Below are positions 42,997 through 53,690 of a stretch of 64,000 nt of DNA, in pieces. The notes beneath the pieces were generated by a model. It saw only the letters and a program-made list of their open reading frames with translations. It was not told where the DNA came from and did not search any database. Each line of letters opens with the position of its first letter. Positions within the stretch are counted from its first letter, which is position 1. Position numbers and translations under genes: made by a program. This DNA comes from Chrysogorgia sp. JL179-B06. Taxonomy: Eukaryota > Cnidaria > Anthozoa > Scleralcyonacea > Chrysogorgiidae. The stretch is from the NCBI GenBank assembly GCA_035772405.1, contig JAYKKM010000341.1:2283501-2347500 (forward strand). The letters are read 5' to 3'.

Positions 42997-43299
42997 CTTC
43001 CTAAAAGTTTTTTATTATTTTAGTTTGCTTGGAACTTTTTATTATTAGCTTATGCACTTTCATTGCTTTTCAAGTCTTTGTTTCTATTATTATCGCCTAA
43101 TCCCCTTGAATATTGGACCTGTCATTTTTCCCACCCCCTCAGTCTGCTTATTGATCGACTTTTAAAAATAGCAAATGATTTAACTTTTCCCATCTCATTA
43201 ATTATTAGTTAGTTTATTTCTCGTGCATTTGATTGGCTACTTTCTACCTGTGACACCCTTTTGGCATTATATAAGCCCTATTTATTTTATTTCATCTCG

Positions 43300-43352
43300 T
43301 CTTACTCTGATGAAGGGCTCCGCTCGAAACGTCAGTATCTCGTCACTAAATT
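43300..43352 (+). ncRNA. Hammerhead ribozyme-like core, Penelope-like right arm
   Basis: CTGATGA (43307-43313), helix II GGGC-TCC-GCTC, GAAAC (43326-43330), 3-bp helix III, GTC (43342-43344), then ACTAAATTCTTGG. Same layout as the left arm and 28748-28800. Confidence 0.55.
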
Positions 43353-43380
43353 CTTGGCAGTTAACCACCTTTTCACTTTG

Positions 43381-43478
<98 letters not shown>

Positions 43479-43536
43479 TATAGACGATGTAGTAAAAACC
43501 GTTGGAAGAGTGCTCAATGGAAATCCAGAGCATATT

Positions 43537-43656
43537 ATAGTAAAAATTCAAAGACTCAACAGTTGTGACTAGACATTTTATTACTAGTTAGTTTCGTGCC
43601 ACACGCAAATGGTGCAGTACTCTTCAGATAAAAAAACTGTTGAGTCTTTGAATTTT

Positions 43657-43736
<80 letters not shown>
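43537..43736. repeat. Inverted repeat plus (TA)n
   Basis: ATAGTAAAAATTCAAAGACT at 43537 returns inverted at 43662, followed at once by (TA)n to 43736. Resembles the terminal arrangement of the nearby Penelope-like arms but with a different sequence. Confidence 0.6.
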
Positions 43737-43739
<3 letters not shown>

Positions 43740-44370
43740 GTTGAAAGGATCTATGGTGAAGGAAAACTTCGAGTGTTGGAATACATACATTTTTAAGACC
43801 AAACCGGGACCAGTTGCGAAAAATGCAACTTCAAGGCCTTCCGGCTGGAACCCGCGACCCTGCGATGCCAGTGCAAGTGCTCTGACCACTGAGCTACGGA
43901 AGACGTTGCCGAGAGCCTAGTCATGAGTTCTGTATATATGGTGGTGGTAATACCGGGATAAGATTCTGGGTATATTATATATTATAGGTAATATTTGGCA
44001 TTTCACTCGATCAAACTAGATGTTGAAAGGATTTATGGTGAAGGAAAATTTCGAGTGTTGGATTTTCTTTCACCATGCATAAATCCTTACAACATGTAGT
44101 TTGATCGAGTGAAATGCCAATGTTACCTATAATATACCCAGAATCTTATCCCGGCATTACCACCACCATATATACAGAATTCGTGACTAGGCTCTCGGCA
44201 ACGTCTTCCGTAGCTCAGTAGTCAGAGCACTGCACTGGCATCGCAGGGTCGCGGGTTCAATTCCAGCCGGAAGGCCTTGAAGTTGTATTTTTCGCAACTG
44301 GTCCCGGTTTGGTCTTAAAATGTATGTATTCCAACACTCGAAATTTTCCTTCACCATAAATCCTTTGTCC
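43737..44370. repeat. Inverted pair of tRNA-derived SINEs (family A)
   Basis: Two copies tail to tail: left copy minus (43737-44035), right copy plus (about 44065-44370). The right tRNA head (44206-44275) has acceptor strands CTTCCGT / CCGGAAG, an A box TAGCTCAGTAGTCAGAGC, an anticodon loop CTGGCAT (anticodon GGC, alanine-like) and a B box GGTTCAATTCC. The body ends CACCATAAATCCTT in both arms. A degenerate third copy is at 13395-13780. Confidence 0.8.
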
Positions 44371-44389
44371 CCTCGCCCGGCGCGAAGCG

Positions 44390-44440
44390 CCGGCCGAAGG
44401 CCTGAGGGCGAGGGTGCTAATATCGACCGGCGTTTAGTCC
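44390..44440. repeat. GC-rich hairpin
   Basis: CCCTCGCCC ... GGGCGAGGG enclosing GGCGCGAAGCGCC. A dense hairpin directly at the end of the SINE pair. Confidence 0.7.
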
Positions 44441-44569
44441 CTTATGCCGTTCCTAGATCTAGGACCGTCCTCATGCGCGGGATCGGAAAATGTGGCACTG
44501 GTAACTAGATACTCAGATTAAATTGAACCGTCACAAGAGACATAGTTTTTTGAGGAAATAGAAATCCGA

Positions 44570-44980
44570 GTCCGAGTATGTATTTTGACTCGCTAATTCC
44601 AAATCTGTTTTCAGAATTGAAAACGGTTATATATTGATCGAGATTATCATTACATAAACCATTTTTACGAAGGGTATTCACGTTCTCGTAATATAGTAGA
44701 CACATATGTGATGTATTTTGACTCGCTAATTCCAAATCTGTTTTCAGAATTGAAAACGGTTAAATATTGATCGAGATAACGTTCAAAATAATATACGATA
44801 AAGTGACCAGTTTATAATCGACTAATTTCTAAGTACATAAACCGTTTTTACGAAGGGTACTCACGTTCTCGTAATATAGTAAACGCGTATGTTATTTATG
44901 TTGACTCGCTAATTCCAAATCTGTTTTCAGAGTTTAAATCGGTTAAATATTGGCCGAGATAACGTTCAAACATTTCTTCG
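44570..44980. repeat. Tandem repeat, about 135-185 bp unit, three copies
   Basis: GACTCGCTAATTCCAAATCT then GTTTTCAGAATTGAAAACGG occurs at 44588, 44722 and 44903, each followed by ATTGATCGAGAT-like text; a second block CATAAACC(A/G)TTTTTACGAAG occurs at 44655 and 44837. Non-coding. Confidence 0.8.
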
Positions 44981-45074
44981 ACGAAACGGGCTTTTGGAAA
45001 TTGTGAATTTTTGCAAAAACAGAAATACACGGCCACGGCGTGCGAGGTCTGGGCACCATGGATGGAGAAATTCC

Positions 45075-45160
45075 GTAGGGGGGGGGGGGGGGGGTAGAAA
45101 AGGCGGGCGAGGGGATTATTGCGAATTCGTATTTCTAGTATATATATACAGGTATAAAAA

Positions 45161-45198
<38 letters not shown>

Positions 45199-45200
45199 TT
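45075..45200. repeat. G homopolymer and (TA)n
   Basis: A run of about 17 G near 45079 and (TA)n at 45162-45192. Intron of the LamG gene; otherwise featureless to the next exon. Confidence 0.8.
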
Positions 45201-45557
45201 ATTTCAGCGGAGCATGGTAGGACCAACTCCTTATAAGGAAGTAAAAAGTCGTTTTGGATGATCCGTTTGAATTTGCATTTGTGATCTGACGAACTACATA
45301 AAGAGGTTTTTACAAAGGGTATACACGTTAGAAAGCGGGCGAGGGGTTATTGCGGAACGTATTTCTAGTTGTAAAAAGTATTTTTGCGTGACTACGTAAA
45401 ATTTACATTTTCATGATTTTAATAGCTAAATCAACTTTATTCGTACGTTTTATTATTTTCAAAATTACTTATTTTTGATAAAAGAAATAGAAACCATTTT
45501 TCATTCATGTTGTAGTATAGAACGAACAATTAAGAAAATATGAATTTTGATACATAC

Positions 45558-45777
45558 CACGTTTTATTGCCTAAGGTAAATTCACAATTGCCGTTAGATT
45601 TGAGGAGAAGTTTCATCATAATGTCCAATCTCGATTTTAATGTGAAAACGGAGGAGCGGTCTTTGCTGAGATTTAATTTCAACCACATGCATAAAGAGAA
45701 ATGTGCGAGGTTGAACTTTCCAGGCAACGTAATGGTAACAGGAGCTTGATGACCATGAAATCTCAAATCAAAATCTC
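45558..45777 (-). CDS. PAN-EGF-LamG gene, exon LamG2a
   Basis: A 220-bp exon, acceptor CATTTATTTCAG and donor ACGTG|GTATGT. It enters in phase 1 and leaves in phase 2 (Trp codon split). Reads DFDLRFHGHQAPVTITLPGK, FNLAHFSLCMWLKLNLSKDR, then SSVFTLKSRLDIM and FTLGNKTW. The F-S-L-C-M-W-L-K strand corresponds to S-V-G-F-W-I-K of LamG3a and S-I-T-S-C-A-W-V-K of LamG1a. The phase of the preceding exon implies one short unseen exon between LamG1b and this one. Confidence 0.85.
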
Positions 45778-46189
45778 CTGAAATAAATGAATATAGAATT
45801 TGGAAGGGAAATGAATATAGAATTTAGAAGGGAAAGGAAATAACTTATTTTATTATATGACACAAGCTACTTCCGGTGAAATTGCGCGCTCTGATTGGCT
45901 GAGACACGTCACGTGCCGGTCCGTTATTTCCCGTAATGGACCGGTCCGGATTACGGATTTTGTCAGCCATTTACAAAGGAGCGAACAACGATAGGAAACT
46001 TTGAAAAGCAGCAAAAATTGAACGAATTTAGTAAATTAAGCACTAAATCATGTACGAGTCGGACGATGAACAATCTAAATGAGAGTATTACTATCATGAA
46101 AGCAATAGAAGAACAAGAACAAGAGTGAAAATGACGATTCTGTCACTCAAAACGTATGTAAAGTATGTTGTTTAAAAAATCCATGCCAT

Positions 46190-46357
46190 ATAATAAACCT
46201 CTTATTAACCTCGACCGCTTGGTCATTACTGGAAAATATCAGACCTCGGTCTTTTATGTACGAACCTCGCCCTACGGGCTCGGTCCGTACTGTCAAGACC
46301 TCGGTCTGATATTTTCCCGTAATGACCGCGCTCTCGGTTAATAAGAAGTTATTATTA
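46190..46357. mobile_element. Hairpin MITE
   Basis: TCATTACTGGAAAATATCAG and GGTCATTACGGGAAAATATC (inverse of the right arm) pair, enclosing a centre with ACGAACCTCGCCCTACGGG. Arms about 65 bp. Intronic. Confidence 0.75.
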
Positions 46358-46381
46358 TCCATGAACTTTGTTTGTACGAGT

Positions 46382-46535
46382 CCACACTCTCCTCCGCAGA
46401 GGCTTCTTGCGCTTTTAGTATATATATAGTAATAATGTAATATACTATAGGTGGGCTATTCGTTATATTGGGCCCCGCGCGCCCTCCCAGCCCGTGTTGC
46501 CCAAACTATATATATATATCTGCCGCGGAGGAGCG
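46382..46535. repeat. CTCCTCCGCAGAGGCTT repeat, second copy
   Basis: CTCTCCTCCGCAGAGGCTT shared with 557; GCCGCGGAGGAGCGTG near 46522 is a possible inverted end. Confidence 0.45.
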
Positions 46536-47084
46536 TGATCAAGGCCGATGTTTGCGTTATCTGCCGAAGCCGAAGGCTGACGGCTAACACAAACCGAGGC
46601 CATGATAATTCTCGATATCATGCGAAAACCGAATCCAATAATTGTTTTATTATGCATAAGAAGTGCTAAGCAATGTGTTGGCGAATCTTTGCGAAAAAAC
46701 CCGCTATTTTTCCTTTTTCTTTCGTAGTAAACAAGCTGGCAACAGCAAGCTAGCAACAAGATGTTAATTGGAAATGAATAATGATGTCATAGCTACACTT
46801 CTTGAACCATGATATTGGAACATTGACGTCACATGAAGCTGATGTCACAAATTAGCTGTATGCCAAGCCAATCGAAATCGAGATAGAGTAGAGAAAATAT
46901 AATAATATATGCGATATTTGGACAGTAAGTTATTTGGACTCCAAAAAACCTGTTTGAAACCCGTTTTTTCCGCGCTGCTTCTGTGATCATCTTGAAAGCC
47001 TTTGAGCTTTATAGAATTGGATAATAAAACACTTATTAGACAGTTTAGTAACTGAACACACTGTTTCCAAAACACACTGTTGTA

Positions 47085-47250
47085 TTTCACTATTGAATCA
47101 GTGTGCAATGTCTTAGCGTGGCCATGAGTGGGGAAAAGGCATGAAAATGAAATTGTCGAGCGACAAGATATATTACAATACATTACTTCTTGGTCTAACC
47201 CAAAGATTACAAATATCTAAAATCCCGAATCCCCGAATAGGCACTTTAAT
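47085..47250 (+). repeat. Dispersed repeat, copy shared with 50700-51080
   Basis: TGTATTTCACTATTGAATCA, GTGCAATGTCTTAGCGTG and CGACAAGATATATTACAA recur diverged at 50910-51050 (plus) and inverted at 50703-50830. Confidence 0.6.
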
Positions 47251-47420
47251 TTCCTTTGTGAAGAATTGCAAAGGTGCGAGTGGAGTTCCGCTCGAGTTAA
47301 CTTTTCAGCTAACTTTCCTTTATCAGGTTTGGTAAATCATGAAAAGGATGATTCGTTAATTATTATAAAGAACACTATTAAATTGGCTTGAGTCGTTTTT
47401 ATGTCGATTGTTTCCTGTAC

Positions 47421-47820
47421 CTTGTTTTGGTTCATTAGTAGGATAGACGACAGTTGTGTTGAAAGGCATCCTATAGGACTGTAAAATATTCTCCAGTCAA
47501 GTAAATGTGGTTTGTTGACAACCTTAGCAACATACGGCTCGTTGTAAAGACGAAAGACGTCGATATTAAACAATCTGGAAATCCAGAAATACAGCCCTGA
47601 AAGAACCAAATCACACATTGAATTATTATCGATGACCCCAGGAGAGGATTGTCGAAACCCTGGAACAATAGATCCAACTCCTGTCAATGCGTTTGATACG
47701 GGGATATTCTGAGCAGTGTACAGACGGAAGCCATTGCGGTAAAGAAATAATATCTTGTTTTTTAACCAGACAAAACAAAGATGAGTCCATCTTCCAACTG
47801 GGATAGCGACGTTTGTGGTT
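47421..47820 (-). CDS. PAN-EGF-LamG gene, exon LamG1b
   Basis: A 400-bp exon, acceptor TTTTCATTCAACAG and donor AACAAG|GTACAG. It enters in phase 2 and leaves in phase 0. Reads TTNVAIPVGRWTHLCFVWLK, NKILFLYRNGFRLYTAQNIP, then SGLYFWISRLFNIDVFRLYN and LLDWRIFYSPIGCLSTQ. G-R-W-T-H-L-C-F-V-W and L-x-x-Y-x-NG are LamG second-half strands; F-x-I-SRLFNIDVFRLYNEP resembles the closing strand of laminin-G/pentraxin-like folds. Confidence 0.85.
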
Positions 47821-48054
47821 CTGTTGAATGAAAATACAAATAGAAAAATTATGAAATCGAAACTCTATCGAGTTATGTATGATATAACATTTGCTCTCAT
47901 GTCATCTCAATTCATGTATAGCTCAAGAGAGCTAGAGTTAGAGCATCTCATTGGTCATCAGAAGGTCACAGGTTGTACACTAGTACTAGAAATAAGTATA
48001 CGCAATAACCCCTCGCCCGCGTTTCTTATCCTATTATCAGACATAGTTTGACGC

Positions 48055-49150
48055 TACTCTGGCTTTAAAAAGTTTTTGAACGTAACTTTAAAAGTTACTG
48101 TCCATGACCCAACGTTTCGACACTCCAATCTAGTGTCTTCATCAGGGGTGATTGTTGTAAAGTTAGGATCCCTATTTATACCCTCAGAATCGATGATGAC
48201 GTTATCTATTAACAAGATGCAAATAAGCTTCTGGTAGTAAACCACCGTCATCGCGATTCAATGGGGCGTGGGCGCTATTGAGATGCCAAGCCTCCAGACA
48301 ACGTCTCTGATGGTACCGCGGATTAGTGGTAATAATTTCGGAATTTTCCCACGCAATCTCATGGCCGTTACGCACGCGTGCTCCGACAAAGCAGAATTTT
48401 CCTTTTTTGAAAATAAAACAGCTTTTTGGTGTTCTTTTAAACGCGTACGAAACTGACGTTTAGTCTGACCGATGTACTCCTGATCATAGTCATTGCACGG
48501 AATGGAATAAATAAATAAATAGCGTCTCTCCTCTGTTCCTTCGCAATATGATCCTTAGGTTTTGGAAAAATATGACCCAACGTCGAGAAAGGTTTTTGAG
48601 CAACTTTTACAGCATTGAAACTACCCAAGATTCTTTTAATTGGTTCCGTAATACCTTGAATATACGGAGCAACCGCAAAACCCATCACCGAACCGTTTCG
48701 TTCTCAGAGTTTGTACGTGGTGGTGTAACTGCAGGTTTTAAACAATCAGTTTTTTTTAGAAAATCATTAGGATAGTTATTTTCCTTTAAGCGTCGAATAC
48801 ATGTTTTCGCTCACTTTTCCTTGAATCGGAACTAGATGGTATGCCTTGAGCTCTCAAAAACGAAGTTCTAGGAATGGATTTCTTATGGCATATGGGGTGG
48901 TGAGAATCAAATGAAAGATATTTGTCATGCAGTGTGTGTTGGTTTTCGGGTATACAGCAGTTTATAATTTCTAATTACGACTGAATCCAAAAATGATAAA
49001 CATTCATTCCTTTCACGTTCTACTGTGAATTGAATTGAAAGCTCTATTGAGTTCAAGTGGTTCAAAAGAATTTCCACTTCATTCTTGGACACCGCGGAAA
49101 TGACATCATCGACATTTTAGTACCGCGAGAGGTTGGACGAAATGAGAGAT
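48055..49150 (-). pseudogene. Penelope-like element fragment (minus copy)
   Basis: From right to left on the minus strand: LLNHLNSIELSIQFTVERER then NECLSFLDSVV and LLYTRKPTHTA (RT C-terminal region, 49060-48950); FAVAPYIQGITEPIKRILGS (48670); HIFPKPKDHIAKEQRRDAIY (48570); and SDQTSVSYAFKRTPK-like and REE-type GIY-YIG remains near 48440. Frameshifts at about 48850, 48530 and 48490. The 3' end (48055-48180) has a hammerhead-like core. Same family as 11940-13330, a different family from 40593-43480. Confidence 0.75.
48100..48150 (-). ncRNA. Hammerhead-like core, second Penelope-like family
   Basis: Minus strand: CTGATGA (48145-48139), a perfect 6-bp helix II (GACACT/AGTGTC, loop AGATTGG), GAAAC (48118-48114) and GTC (48108-48106). 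Helix III would be two pairs, and I find no convincing helix I, so this may be dead or need tertiary help. Confidence 0.4.
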
Positions 49151-49349
49151 TGTTACGATTGGACATGCCTGTATGATGAAATACATCATGGAACTGCTAA
49201 CCACAAAACAACTTAGATCCTAACCCTAACCCCCCGCCTAATGGGTTTTCTAACCCCCTAATGGTTTTCTAATACTAACCATAATACTAATAAAAGGATC
49301 GTCCAGAAGACGACTCAGACCTAGTACCTCACGGTCACCTCAACTGCGA

Positions 49350-49500
49350 GTGTACCATCACGACCATTGGAGCGTCGAAACGTTGGTTCATGGACAGTAA
49401 CTTTTAAAGTTACGTTCAGAAAACGTTTTAAAGCCAGAGTAGCGTCAAACTATGTCTGATTTATCACCTGGTTGCGTTTGGAAATTATTTGTTATCCTAT
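49350..49500 (+). repeat. Penelope-like terminus, plus orientation
   Basis: GGAGCGTCGAAACGTTGGTT, CATGGACAGTAACTTTTAAA and CAGAGTAGCGTCAAACTATG repeat the sequence of 48055-48120 inverted. So the fragment at 48055-49150 has inverted terminal copies, like the element at 40593-43480. Confidence 0.75.
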
Positions 49501-49530
49501 TATATTAATCATAATTTTTAAAAGTAAACC

Positions 49531-49648
49531 ATGACATGTCGGGAAATTAGTGATTAAATGCCCCGAATTTAATTTAATGTGGAAGGGACTTCCACAAATC
49601 CTCCAGAGACTTGAGGGGCATTTAATCACTAATTTCCCGACATGTCAT
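49531..49648. mobile_element. Hairpin MITE
   Basis: ATGACATGTCGGGAAATTAG pairs with the inverse at 49648. The arms of about 34 bp end in ATGCCCC/GGGGCAT. 118 bp. Confidence 0.8.
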
Positions 49649-49734
49649 GAAATTAGTTTGTCATTCCATAATTGACGAGGTAATATAATAATTGTCTTGA
49701 TTACTTAAAGTAATGTAATGTGATGAACGAGTAC

Positions 49735-49920
49735 ATCACTGTAACCTTCGCTCTCCATCTGAGTGTCGTTAGCTCAATGGATAGAGCGTCTCACCGGCAA
49801 TCAGAAGGTTACAGGTTCGATTCCTGTACGGGACTCAGAATCATTTGTTCTGAGGATATGAGCTTGACGATCGTGCACGTATCGTCTGTCTACTCCGAGC
49901 TCTCCCACATTCACTACAAC
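49735..49920 (+). repeat. tRNA-derived SINE (family B), fourth copy
   Basis: Best preserved head: TTAGCTCAATGGATAGAGCG (A box) and GGTTACAGGTTCGATTCCTG (B box), with closing ACGGGACTC. The body AGCTTGACGATCGTGCACGT then GTCTGTCTACTCCGAGCTCT matches the copies at 35345-35935. Mismatches in the anticodon stem and the attached body argue against a functional tRNA gene. Confidence 0.75.
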
Positions 49921-49964
49921 ATTGTGTATATTAACGCATATAAAAGAGTATTGTTTGGAGATGC

Positions 49965-50200
49965 AGCTCAATCCGGATTGAGCCCATTCCGGTTTTCATT
50001 CCGGATTGGGTTTCATTCCGGATAGAATTTCATTGAAATTTCATTAGTTAGAGACAGGAATTGCGCCGACGTCATATTGTTCAATATAAATAGCTCTTTG
50101 TCGACGACGTTATAAATTAAAGATGAAATACACAGCACGCTTGCCAACTACTTGATGATTGATGTGGACAATGTCAATGTGTAGGTGAAAATGGAGTCGA
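49965..50200. repeat. Partial copy of the 37240-38605 element
   Basis: CAATCCGGATTGAGCCCATT, TTTCATTCCGGAT repeats and CAATATAAATAGCTCTTTGT shared with that element. Confidence 0.7.
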
Positions 50201-50319
50201 AGGGCAGTGGTGTGTTTGCGAATGGAGAAACTGGGATGTTTAAATAGAAACGTGTTCCCCTCCATCCTGTATATAAAAATCGCAAAAGGCCGTTTCTTCG
50301 TAGATTTTGTACGTTATCT

Positions 50320-50390
50320 CGGTTTGGAATTACCTTATTTGGAACTACCTTATTTGGAATTACCTTATTTGGAATTACCTTATTTAAAGT
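50320..50390. repeat. 15-bp tandem repeat, four copies
   Basis: GGAATTACCTTATTT repeated four times with one ACT variant. Confidence 0.9.
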
Positions 50391-50454
50391 GCCTATCCGG
50401 GGTTTGGGGATTTTACATATTCCAGTAATCTGTGGGTTCTACCAAGAAGAAATG

Positions 50455-51080
50455 TTATTTATTTATTTATTAAGCTTCCATTGTACAATAACTAAAAAAA
50501 AATTCGAACAAAAATGACATGTACAACGAGGCAAGTAAGTTTTTACAACAGGTACATATCCAACAATAATAGTAATATATCTTAGTAATATAGTAATATA
50601 TAATATATATATATAGTAATATATCTTATATATTATATAATATATATATATTATATAATATATCTTAATATATAGTAATATATATAGTAATATATCTAAG
50701 TAATATATCTTGTCGTTCGAAAATTTCATCTTCATGCCTTTTTTCGCTGCTAAAGTTGATTTACTATTCACAGGAAAGACGTCAAAGCAGGGATACGCGA
50801 AGTCATTGCACATTGATTAATTCAACAGTAAAATACAAAGAAAGTTTGACTCTGAACTTTAAACACACCAGTTTAGACAACATTCGCTCAATTCCCCGTG
50901 AAACTTTCATTGTATTTCACTGCTGAATCAATGTGCAATGTTTTTGCGTGTCCCTGCTTTGACGTCATTTCCTGTGACTAGTAAATCACTTTAACAGGCG
51001 TAAAAAGTATGAAAATTTCGCACGATAAGATATTTTACAATTTTTCTAAAGAGATTCCAAAGATCACAAATATGTAAAAT
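50455..51080. repeat. LINE tail, TA-rich block and inverted dispersed repeat
   Basis: (ATTT)n at 50457-50475 followed by a LINE-like 3' end; AATATATA-rich block at 50575-50710; then an inverted pair of the repeat listed at 47085 (50703-50830 and 50908-51060). Confidence 0.6.
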
Positions 51081-51337
51081 CTCCAAACTCCGGATATAGG
51101 CGCTTTAAGTATATAACATACGTGCCTATTATAATACGTGAAGGGTTCATGCATAACCTTCGTAAAAACCTGTTCGTGTATACTTAGAAAGAACAGTTCT
51201 CCTTATATGTATGGGGTCGCTATACTCTTTATGTTCACGTTGCGCGACATAACAATATTGTTCTTGCCACGAGAACATAAAATTCATATCTTCTCGTCAT
51301 TGTATAATACCCCTTTTCATATAACATTATAACTTAC

Positions 51338-51554
51338 ATCTCATCGTTGTTAATCCGCACACGAATGCTACTTCGGTTAAATAGTAGAGCTAACGCCATG
51401 AGGTTATCATCTGTTGCATACGTAAAAACAATCCCTTCCGAGGAATTCGGCTTCACCCAAGCACACGATGTGATGGAATGGATGTCTTTTCTGTTAAGAA
51501 AAACTCGAGGTGGTCTCGTGACATCACTGGAGCTTAATTTCAATAGAAAATTTC
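51338..51554 (-). CDS. PAN-EGF-LamG gene, exon LamG1a
   Basis: A 217-bp exon, acceptor TTACCTTTCCAG and donor GAGAT|GTAAGT. It enters in phase 1 and leaves in phase 2. Reads NFLLKLSSSDVTRPPRVFLN, RKDIHSITSCAWVKPNSSEG, then IVFTYATDDNLMALALLF and RIRVRINNDE-like end (SIRVRINNDE). First half of a LamG domain. Joins the EGF exon to give VEHGNFLLKL, so LamG1 follows the EGF module directly. Confidence 0.85.
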
Positions 51555-51579
51555 CTGGAAAGGTAAAGTTTTGGCTTCG

Positions 51580-52440
51580 TATTACAGTCGAACCACTATT
51601 AATCGGCCACCCACGGGGAACTAGCAAAGTGACCGCTTAATAGGGGTTGGTCGCTTATTAGGAATTTGTCAAAATTAGCATAAAGCGTTGTGGAAACATA
51701 ACTTTATTTGAATACGATCACGTTTGAAGGATTGTGACAACTGTTTCACACAAGTACACAATACAGTCTGTTATTCACAAATTCAGAGTTGCGTATTACT
51801 ATAACGAATATTTATACAGGATAAACCTATCAGTACAAAAATACTGCTATCATTAGAGTCCTCTATATAGCTAAAATAGTCATTAAGAAGACTATAAAAA
51901 GGTAAAATATTAAAATACATAAGGTATAAGCTTCGATGCTCAAAAAAGGATTTGACTCAACACTTAGCAAGTGACAACGGATGTTTTATCGTTTTTTTAT
52001 CACCTTCTATTTCTGACTCCTATGTATGAGTCCTATCTGTCAGAACTTTTTCAAAACCTTTGTTTTGTATTAAAACTGCGTGTATTAAATTTTTGGTGGC
52101 CGCTTAAAGTGCCACTACGATGAAAATTCACCCCCGTCTTTTAGATTTTCTTTAGCATAGAATAGTATTTCAGAGTCGAAAGTGATCATCGATGTAAAAA
52201 AAAACAACTAAAAAATGGTATTTTGAAGTAAGTATTTGGAGCTCTGAAATCACTATTATTTAGGCCACCATTACTAAAAACGTGTTCCAAGTGAGCCCGC
52301 AATTTCAAAAGGTAATATTGTTTGTGACGTCAGATTCTCAATGCTACGCCTGAATTTCAGTCGAGGTTACTTGTTTTATATTTATATTTACAAGTGTTAA
52401 AAATACGGATGGAAATTATGCGTTCAATAAATGTTTCTTA
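51580..52440. other. Intronic repeat-derived DNA
   Basis: GACCGCTTAATAGGGGTTGG then TCGCTTATTAGG (51632) and GGTGGCCGCTTAAAGTGCC (52095) look like the two ends of a decayed element. GTGCCACTACGATGAAAATT also resembles the text at 1369. No coding. Confidence 0.45.
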
Positions 52441-53020
52441 AGTTCAACTTTCAAATTTTAATATCATTAATTGATTTAAAAGAGTTGTCCAAATTATTCC
52501 AAAATTTGACAGCACGATAATGGCACGACCTCTGTCCAGTGGTTGTTTGAAACATTTGGATCGACAAATCGTTTCTATTTCGAGTGGAATGTTCGTGTAT
52601 TATGCCACATTGGTAAAATTTATTACTTAGATAAGACGGGGACAAACCGTTCAAACATTTGAAAATTTGTGAAAAAAGTTGTCATTTGAAAATAGTGTCT
52701 CTGTACTGTAGTTGTCGATCTACCGGTGCCATTTAAGTTCTTGCAAAACTGGTGTTATGTGGTCGTATTTGTACGTATTTGATATGTACAGCGAAGTTTT
52801 GAACCAATTGCAGCTTCTGCAGTGCCTGACCACACCGAAGAGCAATAAAATAGTTTGCTTAACACCAGTGTTTGTACAATAAGAGTCAAGGTTTCCTGAT
52901 CTAAAAGGTCCCGAACTGGTTGCCGAAAGATACCGAATGGCACGAAAAGGGCCGAAAGGTGGGGTAAAAGGCCCCGAAAACAAGACAGATTTTCGATGCA
53001 AATAAATAAATAAATAAATA
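52440..53020 (-). pseudogene. LINE C-terminal fragment
   Basis: Minus strand: QTLVLSKLFYCSSVWSGTAE (about 52870) and, after frame changes, GLSPSYLSNKFYQCGIIHEH, then TTGQRSCHYRAVKFWNNLDN. LINE RT tail. (AAAT)n repeats at 52999-53024 lie at its 5' side on this strand. Confidence 0.8.
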
Positions 53021-53368
53021 AATTTGATGCGGCAGGAAAAAAGGATGCGGGCGGGAACGATAAACTATACTATATTTATTTACTTGACCTTATTATTATT
53101 ATTGGTCTTTATTAAAAACATCGTAGGGTAAAAGAACATATATCCTATGTTACAATTAAAAAGTTCAAGGTATTAAAGCATTGTATTATAATAAAACGGC
53201 TAGTGTTTAGCATTGCGGGTATTTGTTATTGTTTTCATATAGATCAACGTTTACAACAAATAGCAATACAAATAATCAGTCTAGTATATTTTCACTTTGG
53301 AAATCGACAAACTAACACGTTTAATGAAAGGATTGCAAAGATATCGACGGATTCGGATCACGATTGAA

Positions 53369-53690
53369 TTAGGCGTCCCACAAAATGGCCGGCGAGAAAA
53401 CACAAGCGCGCAATGCATTACCCTGACGCTCACTCTTTAAATTGCATTTAGTTAGTTTTACGTGTGGAATTAGATGATGAAGTGGATGATTACTCAGCCT
53501 GGTTACTTTCTTAATGATCTTTTTATCTTGGTTTTCCATAAGGGTGTGTACCACCACACGTTTCGAAGTATATCTGCGTTTATGGCAACGATCCAAGAAG
53601 CACTGAATTGTCGTCAATGCAGAATCAGCTGCACCAAATGCTGATAGGCCATAAGTAATGAGAAACCAGAAGCAATGAGAGTCGAGATAA
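53369..53690 (-). pseudogene. LINE RT C-terminal fragment
   Basis: Reads FGAADSALTTIQCFLDRCHK then RRYTSKRVVVHTLMENQDKK and LSNHPLHHLIPHVKLTKCNL: C-terminal linker of a LINE polyprotein of a different subfamily from the CR1/L2 copies at 26600-34710. Truncated by the tandem repeat at 53690. Confidence 0.75.

Noticed and set aside
44206..44275. Functional tRNA-Ala (GGC) gene
   Set aside because: Acceptor and B box are good, but it is embedded in a repeated SINE unit with an inverted twin.
49205..49235. Interstitial telomere repeat (CCTAACCCTAACCCC)
   Set aside because: Only two or three units. Similar short runs at 25945 and 36310 are within chance or AT-rich drift.
49757..49832. Functional tRNA gene
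   Set aside because: It has A and B boxes, but the anticodon stem is mispaired and it is followed by the same SINE body as three other copies.
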